NCBI GenBank assembly: GCA_900769035.1
Contig: CAAGFD010000019.1
Span: forward strand, 1-9,964
Length of the DNA: 9,964 bases
Source: Bacteroidales bacterium
GTDB lineage: Bacteria; Bacteroidota; Bacteroidia; Bacteroidales; Paludibacteraceae
Reading direction: 5' to 3'
Of this stretch, positions 1-7,773 are shown one piece after another. The stretch's first letter is position 1; each line of letters opens with the position of its first letter. The notes beneath the pieces are model-generated. The model did no database searches. It saw only the letters and a list, made by a program, of their open reading frames with translations, and was not told the DNA's origin. The position numbers and the translations under genes were made by a program.

Positions 1-25
1 AACTAATATTTCCCTTTTTCGCGAC

Positions 26-47
26 CTCTTACCCCATGGGGTAAGAG
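26..47. repeat. Perfect 22-bp palindrome
   Basis: Each half is CTCTTACCCCA read on its own strand, with the centre between 36 and 37 and no mismatch over 22 bp. As RNA it would give a stem of up to 10 bp, but with almost no loop unless the central pairs open. On the plus strand it is followed by AATGATTTTGC, a poor U-tract; on the minus strand by GTCGCGAAAAAGG, with no U-tract. It could be a weak terminator of a gene off the left edge or a dimeric protein-binding site. The symmetry is certain; the function is unknown. Confidence 0.6.
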
Positions 48-81
48 AATGATTTTGCACTTCGTTTGTGAATCTACAAAT

Positions 82-113
82 AAAAGGATATGTCAGTAAA
101 GACATATCCTTTT
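82..113 (-). terminator. Intrinsic terminator of mutAB, probably bidirectional
   Basis: Arms 82-94 (AAAAGGATATGTC) and 101-113 (GACATATCCTTTT) are perfectly complementary over 13 bp, with a 6-nt loop AGTAAA. The hairpin lies about 20 nt past the mutB stop codon. Read on the minus strand the stem ends in TTTTATTTG; read on the plus strand it ends in TTTTT. It could therefore stop transcripts arriving from either side. Confidence 0.85.
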
Positions 114-132
114 TCATTATCTTAGTTGATGA

Positions 133-2274
133 TTATTTGTCAAGTAAGATGTTCATCATCACGATAGCTGATTTAGCTACCGGAGTACCAGGGCCGAATA
201 TTGCGGCAACTCCTGCTTTGTAGAGGAAGTCGTAATCTTGAGCCGGAATTACACCACCTGCGATAACTACGATGTCTTCGCGGCCGAGTTTCTTAAGCTC
301 TGCAATTACTTGAGGAACAAGAGTTTTGTGACCTGCAGCGAGAGAAGAAACGCCAAGGATATGTACGTCATTCTCAACAGCTTGTTTAGCAGCCTCTTCC
401 GGAGTTTGGAACAATGGTCCCATATCTACGTCAAAGCCACAGTCTGCATAACCTGTTGCTACTACTTTTGCACCACGGTCGTGTCCGTCTTGACCCATCT
501 TAGCAATCATAATACGAGGTTGACGACCTTCTTTCTTAGCAAATTCTGCTGTAAGTCTGCAAGCTTCTTGGAAGTTTGCGTCGTTTTTAGTTCCTGCGCT
601 ATACACTCCTGATATTGTTCTAATTGTTGCTTTATAACGTCCTACGATGCATTCGCAAGCGTCTGAAATCTCTCCAAGGGTTGCACGAAGTGCTGCTGCT
701 TTAACGGCAAGGTCAAGAAGGTTATCTTCTGATTTGCGACCTTCGTTGAAGTCTTTAACACATGCTGTGATTTTTGCAAGAGCCTCTTTAACTGCTGCTT
801 CATCACGGTGTGCTCTAAGGTCGTTAAGGCGAGCAATTTGGTCTCTACGTACCTCTGTATTGTCCACTTCAAGGATATCGATAGGGTCTTCATGATCCAA
901 ACGATATTTGTTGATACCAACAATAGTTTGTACGCCTGAGTCAATACGTGCTTGTGTGCGTGCTGCAGCCTCTTCGATACGCATCTTAGGAATTCCGGTC
1001 TCGATAGCTGCTGCCATACCGCCGAGTTTCTCAACCTCTTCGATGTGTGCCCAAGCTTTTTCTGCAAGCTCGTTGGTGAGTTTCTCGATGTAGAATGAAC
1101 CTGCCCATGGGTCGATTTCACGGCATATTTGTGTCTCTTCTTGAATGAAGATTTGTGTGTTACGTGCAATACGTGCAGAGAAGTCGGTTGGCAATGCGAT
1201 AGCTTCGTCAAGCGCATTGGTGTGAAGTGATTGTGTATGTCCAAGAGCTGCTCCCATTGCTTCGATACATGTACGACCTACGTTGTTGAATGGGTCTTGC
1301 TCTGTGAGTGACCATCCTGAGGTTTGACAGTGTGTACGAAGTGCAAGTGATTTTGGGTTCTTAGGGTTGAATGTCTTAACAATCTTAGCCCACAACATAC
1401 GTGCTGCACGCATCTTGGCTATCTCCATAAAGTGGTTGGTACCAATTGCCCAGAAGAATGACAAACGAGGAGCAAATGCGTCGATATCCATACCTGCATT
1501 TACACCTGCTCTCAAATATTCCCATCCGTCTGCCAATGTATATGCCATCTCGATGTCGGCTGTTGCACCGGCTTCTTGCATGTGGTATCCGGAAATTGAG
1601 ATTGAGTTGAATTTAGGCATGTTCTTTGAAGTATATTCAAAGATATCGGCTATTATCTTCATTGAGAATTTAGGTGGATAAATATATGTGTTACGCACCA
1701 TGAATTCTTTCAAGATATCATTTTGAATTGTTCCTGCCATCTCTTCCAATTTGGCTCCTTGTTCAAGACCTGCGTTGATGTAGAATGCCATAATAGGAAG
1801 TACGGCTCCATTCATTGTCATAGATACGGACATCTTGTTGAGTGGAATTCCGTTGAAAAGTACTTTCATGTCTTCCAATGAGCATATAGATACACCGGCT
1901 TTACCTACGTCACCTACTACGCGTGGGTGGTCGGCATCGTAGCCACGGTGTGTAGCAAGGTCAAATGCTACGGAAAGTCCTTTTTGTCCGGATGCAAGGT
2001 TACGACGGTAGAATGCATTTGATTCTGCTGCTGTTGAGAAACCTGCATATTGACGGATAGTCCAAGGACGCATAGGGTACATTCCTGAGTATGGACCACG
2101 TAAGAATGGTGCTATACCGGATGCATAATTGAGGTGCTCCAAGCCCTCTAAATCTTCTTTAGTGTAAATCGGTTTTACCGGTATTTGCTCCGGGGTCAAC
2201 CAATTCTCACCGTTAACAGTTGCTTTGGATGCAACTACATCGTTTATATCGATATTGTTAAAGTTTGGTTTCAT
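133..2274 (-). CDS. mutB: Methylmalonyl-CoA mutase, large (catalytic) subunit
   Basis: Catalyses the adenosylcobalamin-dependent rearrangement between succinyl-CoA and (R)-methylmalonyl-CoA in the cytoplasm, as the catalytic half of the heterodimer with MutA. At 713 aa it has full family length. An N-terminal TIM barrel (about 30-400) carries RQYAGFS with Tyr76, MVRNTYIYPP with Arg194, and SISGYHMQEAG with His231; by motif alignment these match Tyr89, Arg207 and His244 of the Propionibacterium enzyme. The C-terminal B12 domain (about 585-713) has the DxHxxG motif as D596-G-H598-D-R-G601, where His598 is the lower cobalt ligand, followed by GVSSLAAGH and IAGGVIP. It lies 59 nt downstream of mutA with no promoter in between, so the two genes are co-transcribed, and a strong terminator follows. 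In Bacteroidales this step leads from succinate to propionate. The alternative name is scpA. Confidence 0.97.
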   Translation of the reverse strand: MKPNFNNIDINDVVASKATVNGENWLTPEQIPVKPIYTKEDLEGLEHLNYASGIAPFLRGPYSGMYPMRPWTIRQYAGFSTAAESNAFYRRNLASGQKGLSVAFDLATHRGYDADHPRVVGDVGKAGVSICSLEDMKVLFNGIPLNKMSVSMTMNGAVLPIMAFYINAGLEQGAKLEEMAGTIQNDILKEFMVRNTYIYPPKFSMKIIADIFEYTSKNMPKFNSISISGYHMQEAGATADIEMAYTLADGWEYLRAGVNAGMDIDAFAPRLSFFWAIGTNHFMEIAKMRAARMLWAKIVKTFNPKNPKSLALRTHCQTSGWSLTEQDPFNNVGRTCIEAMGAALGHTQSLHTNALDEAIALPTDFSARIARNTQIFIQEETQICREIDPWAGSFYIEKLTNELAEKAWAHIEEVEKLGGMAAAIETGIPKMRIEEAAARTQARIDSGVQTIVGINKYRLDHEDPIDILEVDNTEVRRDQIARLNDLRAHRDEAAVKEALAKITACVKDFNEGRKSEDNLLDLAVKAAALRATLGEISDACECIVGRYKATIRTISGVYSAGTKNDANFQEACRLTAEFAKKEGRQPRIMIAKMGQDGHDRGAKVVATGYADCGFDVDMGPLFQTPEEAAKQAVENDVHILGVSSLAAGHKTLVPQVIAELKKLGREDIVVIAGGVIPAQDYDFLYKAGVAAIFGPGTPVAKSAIVMMNILLDK

Positions 2275-2333
2275 ATTAGTTTCTCTTAAAGTTTTGAACT
2301 TAATTAATTTTGTTAGTGAATAACCGGTTGACT

Positions 2334-4196
2334 TTATTTGATAAGTTGTGCGTTAAATGCTTTAAGAGTGTCAAGAACATTTACACGTACGTGGATAAAG
2401 TTTTCAATACCTGCAGCTTTGAGGTCATCCATGCATGCCGGAGCTCCTGCTACTACAAATATTTGTTTGCCGTTAATTGCTTTGTAGGCTGCCGGTGCAA
2501 GCTCTGCATATTCGTCATCGCTTGAGCAGAGTACTATAATGTCGGCTCCTGCTTTTTGTGCTGCTTCTACACCTGCTTCTACTGTTTCAAAACCAAGGTT
2601 GTCTACTACTTCGTAACCTGCACATGCAAAGAAGTTGCATGAGAATTGTGCACGAGCAAGACGCATTGCAAGGTTACCTATTGTAAGCATGAATGCTTTT
2701 GGACGGTGAGCTGCACGCTCTGTTTGTAAACGAAGTGCTTCAAACTCTTGTGCTGCGCGTACGTGTGGTAATGATTCAAGGCCTGTCTCAGCCTCTTCGC
2801 ATCCGCATTTGCATCCGCATGCTTCTTTGGTAATCTTGTCTGCGGCTTTCTCTGTGAAGTTTGGATATTGGTTTGTTCCAAGAAGTACCTCTTTACGTGA
2901 TGATACGTCTTTGAGGCGTTTTGCTGATGTAGCTTTCATGTCTTCTTGTACTTTTCCACTCTCTACTGCTGCAAAGAATCCTCCGTTGTTTTGAATGTCA
3001 AGGAAGAGTTTCCATGCTTGCTCTGCTATGCTGTGTGTGAGGTTCTCAATGTAATAAGATCCTGCAGATGGGTCGGTTACTTTGTCAAAGTGTGACTCTT
3101 CTTTTAATAACAATTGTTGGTTACGTGCTATTCTCTCAGAGAAGTCATCACTCTCTTTGTATGTGATATCAAATGGGTTTACTGTAAGAGAATCAACGCC
3201 TGCTATTGTTGCACTCATAGCTTCTGTTTGTGAACGAAGAAGGTTTACGTGTGCATCGAAAATAGTTTTGTTGAAAATTGATGTCTCTGCATGTACTCTC
3301 ATTTTTGCTGCACAGTCGCATTTTGGCTCGTATTGTTTTACAATCATAGCCCATAACATACGTGCTGCACGGAATTTTGCTATCTCCATGAAATAGTTTC
3401 CACCTACTCCCATGTTGAATTTGATGGCTTTTGCTGCATCATCAGAGCTTAATCCGCCTTCTGTGAGCATTGTCATGTACTCTGCTCCCCAAGCAAGGGC
3501 ATATCCTAACTCTTGTGAGCAGTATGCTCCGCAGTTGTTCAAGCTCAGTGAGTTAACACCAATTACACGGTATTTTGGAAGTAATGCTTTGGCTTTTGCT
3601 ACAGCTACTACTATCTCTTGTACCTCTTCGCGACTCAATTTCTTGCCTTTAAGAAGCATTCTATTGATAGGGTCGCAATTGATAGAACCTTTAAGATTGG
3701 CAGTGTCTATGCCTTTTGATTTGAAGTAATCTGCTAATAATGATACTAATTTCTCGCAGCAACGAATACATACTGTAAAGTTGAGCTCTACACATTCAGG
3801 GCATATGCCGTTCAATAATGTAGCAATGTACTCTGCGCTTAACTCTTTCTTGTTCAATTTGAAACCAAGTGAGTTGATGCCTTTGTTCAATACGTCAAGG
3901 GCTTTCTCATTAGCTTGTTTTGCACAGCATGCGTCAATGTTTTGACGTACGTACCAATCGTTGTCGGTTTTTGTGCCGCGTACAAAAGGAAATTCACCCG
4001 GAGCTGAATCTAATGTTTTCAATGTGGCTACATCTTCCAAACGGTAGAAGGGCATTACATTAAACCCTTCGTTCGTTTTCCAAACGAGCTTTTTATTGAA
4101 GTCGGCTCCTTTGAGGTCGGCATTGATTTTTGCCATCCACTCTTCTGTGGTTACGGATGGAAAATCTGCCAAGAGATTTAATTTCTTTTCTGCCAT
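2334..4196 (-). CDS. mutA: Methylmalonyl-CoA mutase, small subunit
   Basis: Non-catalytic partner of MutB in heterodimeric methylmalonyl-CoA mutase. The 620 aa are collinear with MutB: a TIM-barrel region (about 30-440) with shared landmarks such as NYFMEIAKFRAARMLWA (267-283), SERIARNQ and DPSAGSYYIE, then a B12-domain-like region (about 495-620). Key catalytic features are absent, as expected for this subunit. The His231 region of MutB is replaced by SLSLNNCGAY, and the DxHxxG cobalt-ligand motif by AQFSCNFFACAGYEV (516-530). The protein is unusually Cys-rich: CPEC at 132-135, CIRCC at 143-147, KCDC at 292-295, and CGCKCGC at 460-466 in the linker between the two domains. It is first in a two-gene operon and has a good Bacteroidota-type promoter about 70 nt upstream. 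The subunit assignment is firm; the role of the cysteines is unknown. Confidence 0.96.
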   Translation of the reverse strand: MAEKKLNLLADFPSVTTEEWMAKINADLKGADFNKKLVWKTNEGFNVMPFYRLEDVATLKTLDSAPGEFPFVRGTKTDNDWYVRQNIDACCAKQANEKALDVLNKGINSLGFKLNKKELSAEYIATLLNGICPECVELNFTVCIRCCEKLVSLLADYFKSKGIDTANLKGSINCDPINRMLLKGKKLSREEVQEIVVAVAKAKALLPKYRVIGVNSLSLNNCGAYCSQELGYALAWGAEYMTMLTEGGLSSDDAAKAIKFNMGVGGNYFMEIAKFRAARMLWAMIVKQYEPKCDCAAKMRVHAETSIFNKTIFDAHVNLLRSQTEAMSATIAGVDSLTVNPFDITYKESDDFSERIARNQQLLLKEESHFDKVTDPSAGSYYIENLTHSIAEQAWKLFLDIQNNGGFFAAVESGKVQEDMKATSAKRLKDVSSRKEVLLGTNQYPNFTEKAADKITKEACGCKCGCEEAETGLESLPHVRAAQEFEALRLQTERAAHRPKAFMLTIGNLAMRLARAQFSCNFFACAGYEVVDNLGFETVEAGVEAAQKAGADIIVLCSSDDEYAELAPAAYKAINGKQIFVVAGAPACMDDLKAAGIENFIHVRVNVLDTLKAFNAQLIK

Positions 4197-4263
4197 AAGT
4201 AATTTTGTTATTCGTTAATTGTTAAATATTTATATTCCGTTTTTCTGCATGAGTTTAATAGCG

Positions 4264-4293
4264 CAAAGTTACAATTTTTATTTGTTATATAAA
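4264..4293 (-). promoter_or_regulatory. Promoter of mutAB
   Basis: On the minus strand TAACTTTG (4271 down to 4264) is an exact match to the Bacteroidota -7 element TAnnTTTG. A weaker TTTA at 4293-4290 sits 18 nt upstream, near the expected -33 position. Transcription would begin near 4258, giving a leader of about 60 nt before mutA. The rest of 4197-4418 is AT-rich and shows no gene. No cobalamin riboswitch motifs are visible. Confidence 0.65.
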
Positions 4294-4297
4294 TGCC

Positions 4298-4386
4298 TTT
4301 TAAGTAAAAATAATTTTATTTATTCACGTTATTTTTAGCTCTATTTTACTTTGAAAAATTTATAATCTCGCCTTGTTTACTTAAAA
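4298..4386. repeat. AT-rich 11-bp inverted repeat between lpxK and mutA
   Basis: TTTTAAGTAAA at 4298-4308 is the exact reverse complement of TTTACTTAAAA at 4376-4386, with 67 nt between. It lies upstream of the mutA promoter and downstream of lpxK. The composition is almost all A/T, so a chance match is quite possible. No GC-rich terminator for lpxK is visible in this gap. Confidence 0.3.
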
Positions 4387-4418
4387 ATTATTACAAAATC
4401 ATTCTCTGCGCTTTTAAT

Positions 4419-5507
4419 TTACATGATATTGATGATGTTAAATCGCTTGGACGATGTAATTATGCCTGATAATGATACCATTTTTTTGTCAAAATTGTCC
4501 TTGTCATCAAACATAAAGTCTATGTCTATATCAATACTGTAAATGTTGTTTTTTATGTCGTCCGGCATGTTTATGTGTCTTAGTTTCGCTTTGTCTTTCT
4601 CCGTAATTATTATCGCTCTCTTGCCCTCCGTTAGCTTTTCGAAAATGCCGTTGAGCTTCTTGATGTCTTGTTGTGTATATGTATGGTGGTCTTCATACGT
4701 AATTGTATGAAGCACTTTGCTTTGGGCTTTTAAATAAGCATGGAGATGTTGCGGTTGAGATATAGCACTCATAGCTATCAATTCCATGTCGTCGCTAAGC
4801 TCCAATGTGGTGTTATAGAATACTCCTCGCGGTACAAGATAGTCGATGCCGGTGAAGAATAACGACTGATAAGCTAATAATCCCAATTGAGTGCGTATAG
4901 ATAATTTATCGGCGGGGTTAATACTCTTTGGGCATTTCGTTATTATTACGATATTTGCTCTGTCGGTATTGTGCTTTGATTCGCGCAGTTGTCCGCACGG
5001 CAAATAGTAATCGAGGTATGTAAGTCTGTTATAGTCAATAAGTAATATGTTAATATCCGGATGTAGCTTGCGATATTGATAGCAGTCGTCAAGCACTACG
5101 ATGTCGGGTTTGTTCTCTCTGTTTTTCAGGTTTGATATGGCGCGAAATCGGTCGGCGTCTACTGCTACCGTAATCTCCGGAAATTTGCAATGCACTTGGT
5201 ATGCTTCATCGCCCAATATATGTGCGTTACTCTCCTTTTTCGCCTCTTGATATCCGATGCTTTTTCGTTTGTAGCCTCGGCTCAAATAAGCCAATTTATA
5301 CTTGTCTTTAAGTAAAGAGATGATATACTCGGCATGTGGCGTTTTTCCCGTTCCTCCAACGGTTATATTACCTATCGATATTGTCGGTATGTCGGCATAA
5401 TTGCTTTTTAATATCTCTAAATCGTAGAATTTATTGCGTATTTGTGTCGCTAATTGATACAGCAGTGATGCCGGATATAACAATATTTTCTTTGTTGTTG
5501 TTTTCAT
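4419..5507 (-). CDS. lpxK: Tetraacyldisaccharide 4'-kinase (lipid A 4'-kinase)
   Basis: Phosphorylates the 4' position of the lipid A disaccharide precursor at the inner face of the cytoplasmic membrane, a late step of lipid A synthesis. The 362 aa begin with a basic, hydrophobic segment (KKILLYPASLLYQLA, 6-20) suited to membrane association. Next come the P-loop GGTGKT (51-56), SRGYKRK (76-82), the GDE motif at 99-101, the Asp-Asp motif LDDCYQYRKL (139-148), an LPCGQLRE segment (169-176), DHH at 273-275 and ITEKD (301-305). The Asp-Asp motif usually reads DDGFQHR or DDAFQHR, so Cys142 and Tyr145 are departures. The C-terminus ends in an Asp/Asn-rich tail (about 325-362), making the protein somewhat longer than the roughly 315-330 aa proteobacterial and Aquifex enzymes. 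It is the last of four closely spaced minus-strand genes, starting 18 nt after the HD-domain gene. Confidence 0.93.
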   Translation of the reverse strand: MKTTTKKILLYPASLLYQLATQIRNKFYDLEILKSNYADIPTISIGNITVGGTGKTPHAEYIISLLKDKYKLAYLSRGYKRKSIGYQEAKKESNAHILGDEAYQVHCKFPEITVAVDADRFRAISNLKNRENKPDIVVLDDCYQYRKLHPDINILLIDYNRLTYLDYYLPCGQLRESKHNTDRANIVIITKCPKSINPADKLSIRTQLGLLAYQSLFFTGIDYLVPRGVFYNTTLELSDDMELIAMSAISQPQHLHAYLKAQSKVLHTITYEDHHTYTQQDIKKLNGIFEKLTEGKRAIIITEKDKAKLRHINMPDDIKNNIYSIDIDIDFMFDDKDNFDKKMVSLSGIITSSKRFNIINIM

Positions 5508-5525
5508 GGTATCATTATTCTGTTG

Positions 5526-6062
5526 TTATTCAAAAATATCTTTCCAATGCTTAAATCTTAATACGCCGTCGTATCCCCATTTCATCAGTTTTCTTTCTAT
5601 CTCTTCGCTGGTGAATTCTTTGTCTAAATGGTTCTTTGAGAAGAATTTATCGGCATAGCAAATTAGTTGCTCTTCTATCGATTCCGGCATATAGTTTCTC
5701 ACGGGCAATGGTAAATCGTTTCTTAGGATATAGTCGATGCTCAGTCCCGTGCCTGTATGTCTTTCACATACAAGGGCATGGCGCTCGTATCCCTCTTTAC
5801 GCATGATGTCCGCTCCCAAATATCCGTGTTCTATATATCTGTGCGTGCCGAAACATTGTATGCCCGGGGCGTCGGTCATAAATATGCCTATGTCGTGTAG
5901 CATTGCTCCTTCTGATAGAAAATCCATGTCTATATTCAATTCCGGATGTTTCGATGCTAGTGTCATCGCTTTATCTTTTACTCTCTCCGAATGTTCTACC
6001 AGTATCTTGTAGAGGTCGTCACATGGATTGTAATACTTTTCTATTATATCGTATGGGTTCAT
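5526..6062 (-). CDS. HD-domain phosphohydrolase (HDIG-type), substrate unknown
   Basis: A 178-aa soluble protein with a single HD fold covering most of its length. Visible metal-binding candidates, in family order, are His24 (EHSERV), His56-Asp57 (AMLHDIGIF), His79 (IEHGYLGA), His102 (ERHTG) and Asp138 (CYADKF), a pattern typical of one- or two-metal HD hydrolases. Such proteins hydrolyse phosphate esters of nucleotides and related molecules, but the substrate cannot be read from this sequence. Its ATG shares one base with the stop codon of the upstream nuclease gene (TAATG on the minus strand), which suggests translational coupling. lpxK follows after 18 nt. No regulatory domain, signal peptide or membrane segment is present. 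Confidence 0.85.
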   Translation of the reverse strand: MNPYDIIEKYYNPCDDLYKILVEHSERVKDKAMTLASKHPELNIDMDFLSEGAMLHDIGIFMTDAPGIQCFGTHRYIEHGYLGADIMRKEGYERHALVCERHTGTGLSIDYILRNDLPLPVRNYMPESIEEQLICYADKFFSKNHLDKEFTSEEIERKLMKWGYDGVLRFKHWKDIFE

Positions 6063-7756
6063 TAGCGTCGTATTAGTTTTAAGGTTTGTATGTCTCCGTT
6101 TGTGTCTATTAATTGTATGATATATACACCGTTAGTAAGCGTGCTAACGTCAAGGGTGTAGTCGTAGGTTTCGATGGTAGTATTAAATAAAATTTTTCCG
6201 TTTACATCGTAAAGCATCATCGTGCTGTTGTATGCATTGGATATTCCGATGATGTTGTTTTCTCCGTAAATTATTGCGGATTGTTTCGAATTTTCCGTCT
6301 CAATTCCTGTGGTAGTGCTGTTTAAATTAAAACCTATCACTATGGGGTCGTGGTCGGAACTCCTATACATGTCGTCGTTATAGCTGTATCCGTAGTAGTC
6401 GAATGCCGATGATTCGTCTGCATTGATATGAAATACTTGGCAACCTGTGGTTTGTGCGGTTAGCGATGGGTTTGTAAGGGCATGGTCCAAACATCCTATA
6501 TTGCCTTCGAAAACGTAAGAATAGGCTTTTTCTCCTCCGTATTTCTTTATCAGATTAGTATATCCGGCGTCGGTAATAATTCTTACCGGGTCTTCTTGTG
6601 AGTACGCATTAAGGTCTCCCATAATGATGATGTCGTTATCTCCAAAATATCTGGCGCACGATTGTGCAAAAGTCACCAATGCCGTTGCTTCTCTCACCCT
6701 GTCGCCGTTATACGAGCCTTGTCCGTCACCAATGTCGGCGTTGTCATCGCTGCCTTGCCCTGATTTCGCTTTGAAATGATTGAGCATAATTACTATCTGC
6801 TCGTTGTTGCTCTTCATCTTAAAGCCTTGTCCTTTCTTGCGATTGTTGACTCCCGTATTGTTCGATTGTATCTGGCGAAGCGGTTCAAGCAGGTCATCTC
6901 TGTATACAAAGCCTACTTTGGTGTGCGTTCCGTTCACTTTGGTACCATCATTGATATAAGAATAGTGCTTGCCGTTATTTAAGGCATTAAGTGCATTGGC
7001 TATTTTTGCGAGTGCTTCTTGCCCGAGTTGAACCTCTATAAGTCCGTAAATGTCGGCATCAATGGCTGCTAGCGATTTAATTATTTTGTTGTGTTGCTTT
7101 TCGGCATCCGCCTCATCATCAGGTCCGTAGCCGGTGCCGTAGTTGCTTGCTAAGTAGAATCTTAGGTTGTAAGAGCATACTTTTAGGTTGTAGTTGCCAA
7201 GCCCCGTCACCGTTGTTGGTCGTCGGTTTCCGGTAAATACGGGTGTTGCCGTAGGGGTAATGGTGTAGCCGTTCCATGTAGATGCTATTCTTCCTTTTAG
7301 TAGAGTAGTGTACGAACCTGTGCGACATGTACCGTCGGCATCCGTCCATGGTCTTGGATTCGGATAAGTTCCGCTCAATCCATCGGATAGTACGATGCGG
7401 TTCGTATTGTTTCGGTTTAGAATAGTGTTGTATTCCGTAGACCCCGGCAGCGCAACGTCCGTAGGCGTCATCTGTCGCTCGTTAGAGAGCTCTACTTCTC
7501 CGTATTTGTTCCAATTTTGCACGCTTATAATGTAAAGTGTGTCGTGTATCTCTACTTCGTAACCGATATAGCTGTTTATGTTGTTTATCAAGTCATTCCA
7601 ACTTACTACGCTTGTCTGTGGTTCCGAAATGTTTTCTGTTGTCGCCTCTACAGTTGTGTCGGTGCTCTTTGTTTCGGTTGCAACTTCGTTGTCCGTAGCA
7701 GTAATAATGCTTATGTTTGCTAATATAGTCAGCAATAAAAGTGTATATTTTTTCAT
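6062..7756 (-). CDS. Secreted endonuclease/exonuclease/phosphatase-family nuclease with T9SS sorting domain
   Basis: Probable extracellular or surface DNase, 564 aa. Residues 1-20 look like a signal peptide (MKKYTLLLLTILANISIITA), followed by a Thr/Glu-rich linker (21-48). Residues 50-180 resemble the OB-fold-like domain often found in front of secreted nucleases (for example GRIASTWNGYTITP); this part is less certain. The EEP nuclease domain (190-478) shows SYNLRFY with Asn197, GLIEVQ with Glu241, LNHFKAKSG with Asn326/His327, MGDLNAY with Asp381/Asn383, LDHAL (423-427) and SSDHDPI with Asp468/His469, the full catalytic set of DNase I/ExeM-like enzymes. Residues 498-564 (SNAYNSTMMLYDVNGK, LTNGVYIIQL, LKLIRR) look like a type A C-terminal sorting domain for type IX secretion. 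It starts 17 nt after thiD and overlaps the HD gene by 1 nt. Scavenging nucleotides or phosphate from external DNA is a plausible role, inferred from the family. Confidence 0.9.
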   Translation of the reverse strand: MKKYTLLLLTILANISIITATDNEVATETKSTDTTVEATTENISEPQTSVVSWNDLINNINSYIGYEVEIHDTLYIISVQNWNKYGEVELSNERQMTPTDVALPGSTEYNTILNRNNTNRIVLSDGLSGTYPNPRPWTDADGTCRTGSYTTLLKGRIASTWNGYTITPTATPVFTGNRRPTTVTGLGNYNLKVCSYNLRFYLASNYGTGYGPDDEADAEKQHNKIIKSLAAIDADIYGLIEVQLGQEALAKIANALNALNNGKHYSYINDGTKVNGTHTKVGFVYRDDLLEPLRQIQSNNTGVNNRKKGQGFKMKSNNEQIVIMLNHFKAKSGQGSDDNADIGDGQGSYNGDRVREATALVTFAQSCARYFGDNDIIIMGDLNAYSQEDPVRIITDAGYTNLIKKYGGEKAYSYVFEGNIGCLDHALTNPSLTAQTTGCQVFHINADESSAFDYYGYSYNDDMYRSSDHDPIVIGFNLNSTTTGIETENSKQSAIIYGENNIIGISNAYNSTMMLYDVNGKILFNTTIETYDYTLDVSTLTNGVYIIQLIDTNGDIQTLKLIRR

Positions 7757-7773
7757 TCTGTTATCTTAATTCG

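Noticed and set aside
642..1244. 200-aa minus-strand open frame inside mutB
   Set aside because: It lies in another frame of a clear, complete mutB, shows no family motif, and has the low-complexity Ser/Leu/His/Gln make-up of a shadow frame.
2275..2333. Small hairpin AAGTT-TTG-AACTT (2289-2301) between mutA and mutB
   Set aside because: Only 5 pairs, AT-rich, with no U-tract and no promoter motif. It is unlikely to end or start transcripts.
2334..4196. Idea that MutA is a degraded mutase because it lacks His231 and DxHxxG
   Set aside because: Loss of both is the normal state of the small subunit in heterodimeric methylmalonyl-CoA mutases, and the frame is intact.
4197..4418. Possible cobalamin riboswitch upstream of mutA
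   Set aside because: The enzyme uses B12, but neither strand of the gap shows the conserved B12-box core, and the predicted leader of about 60 nt is too short for the aptamer.
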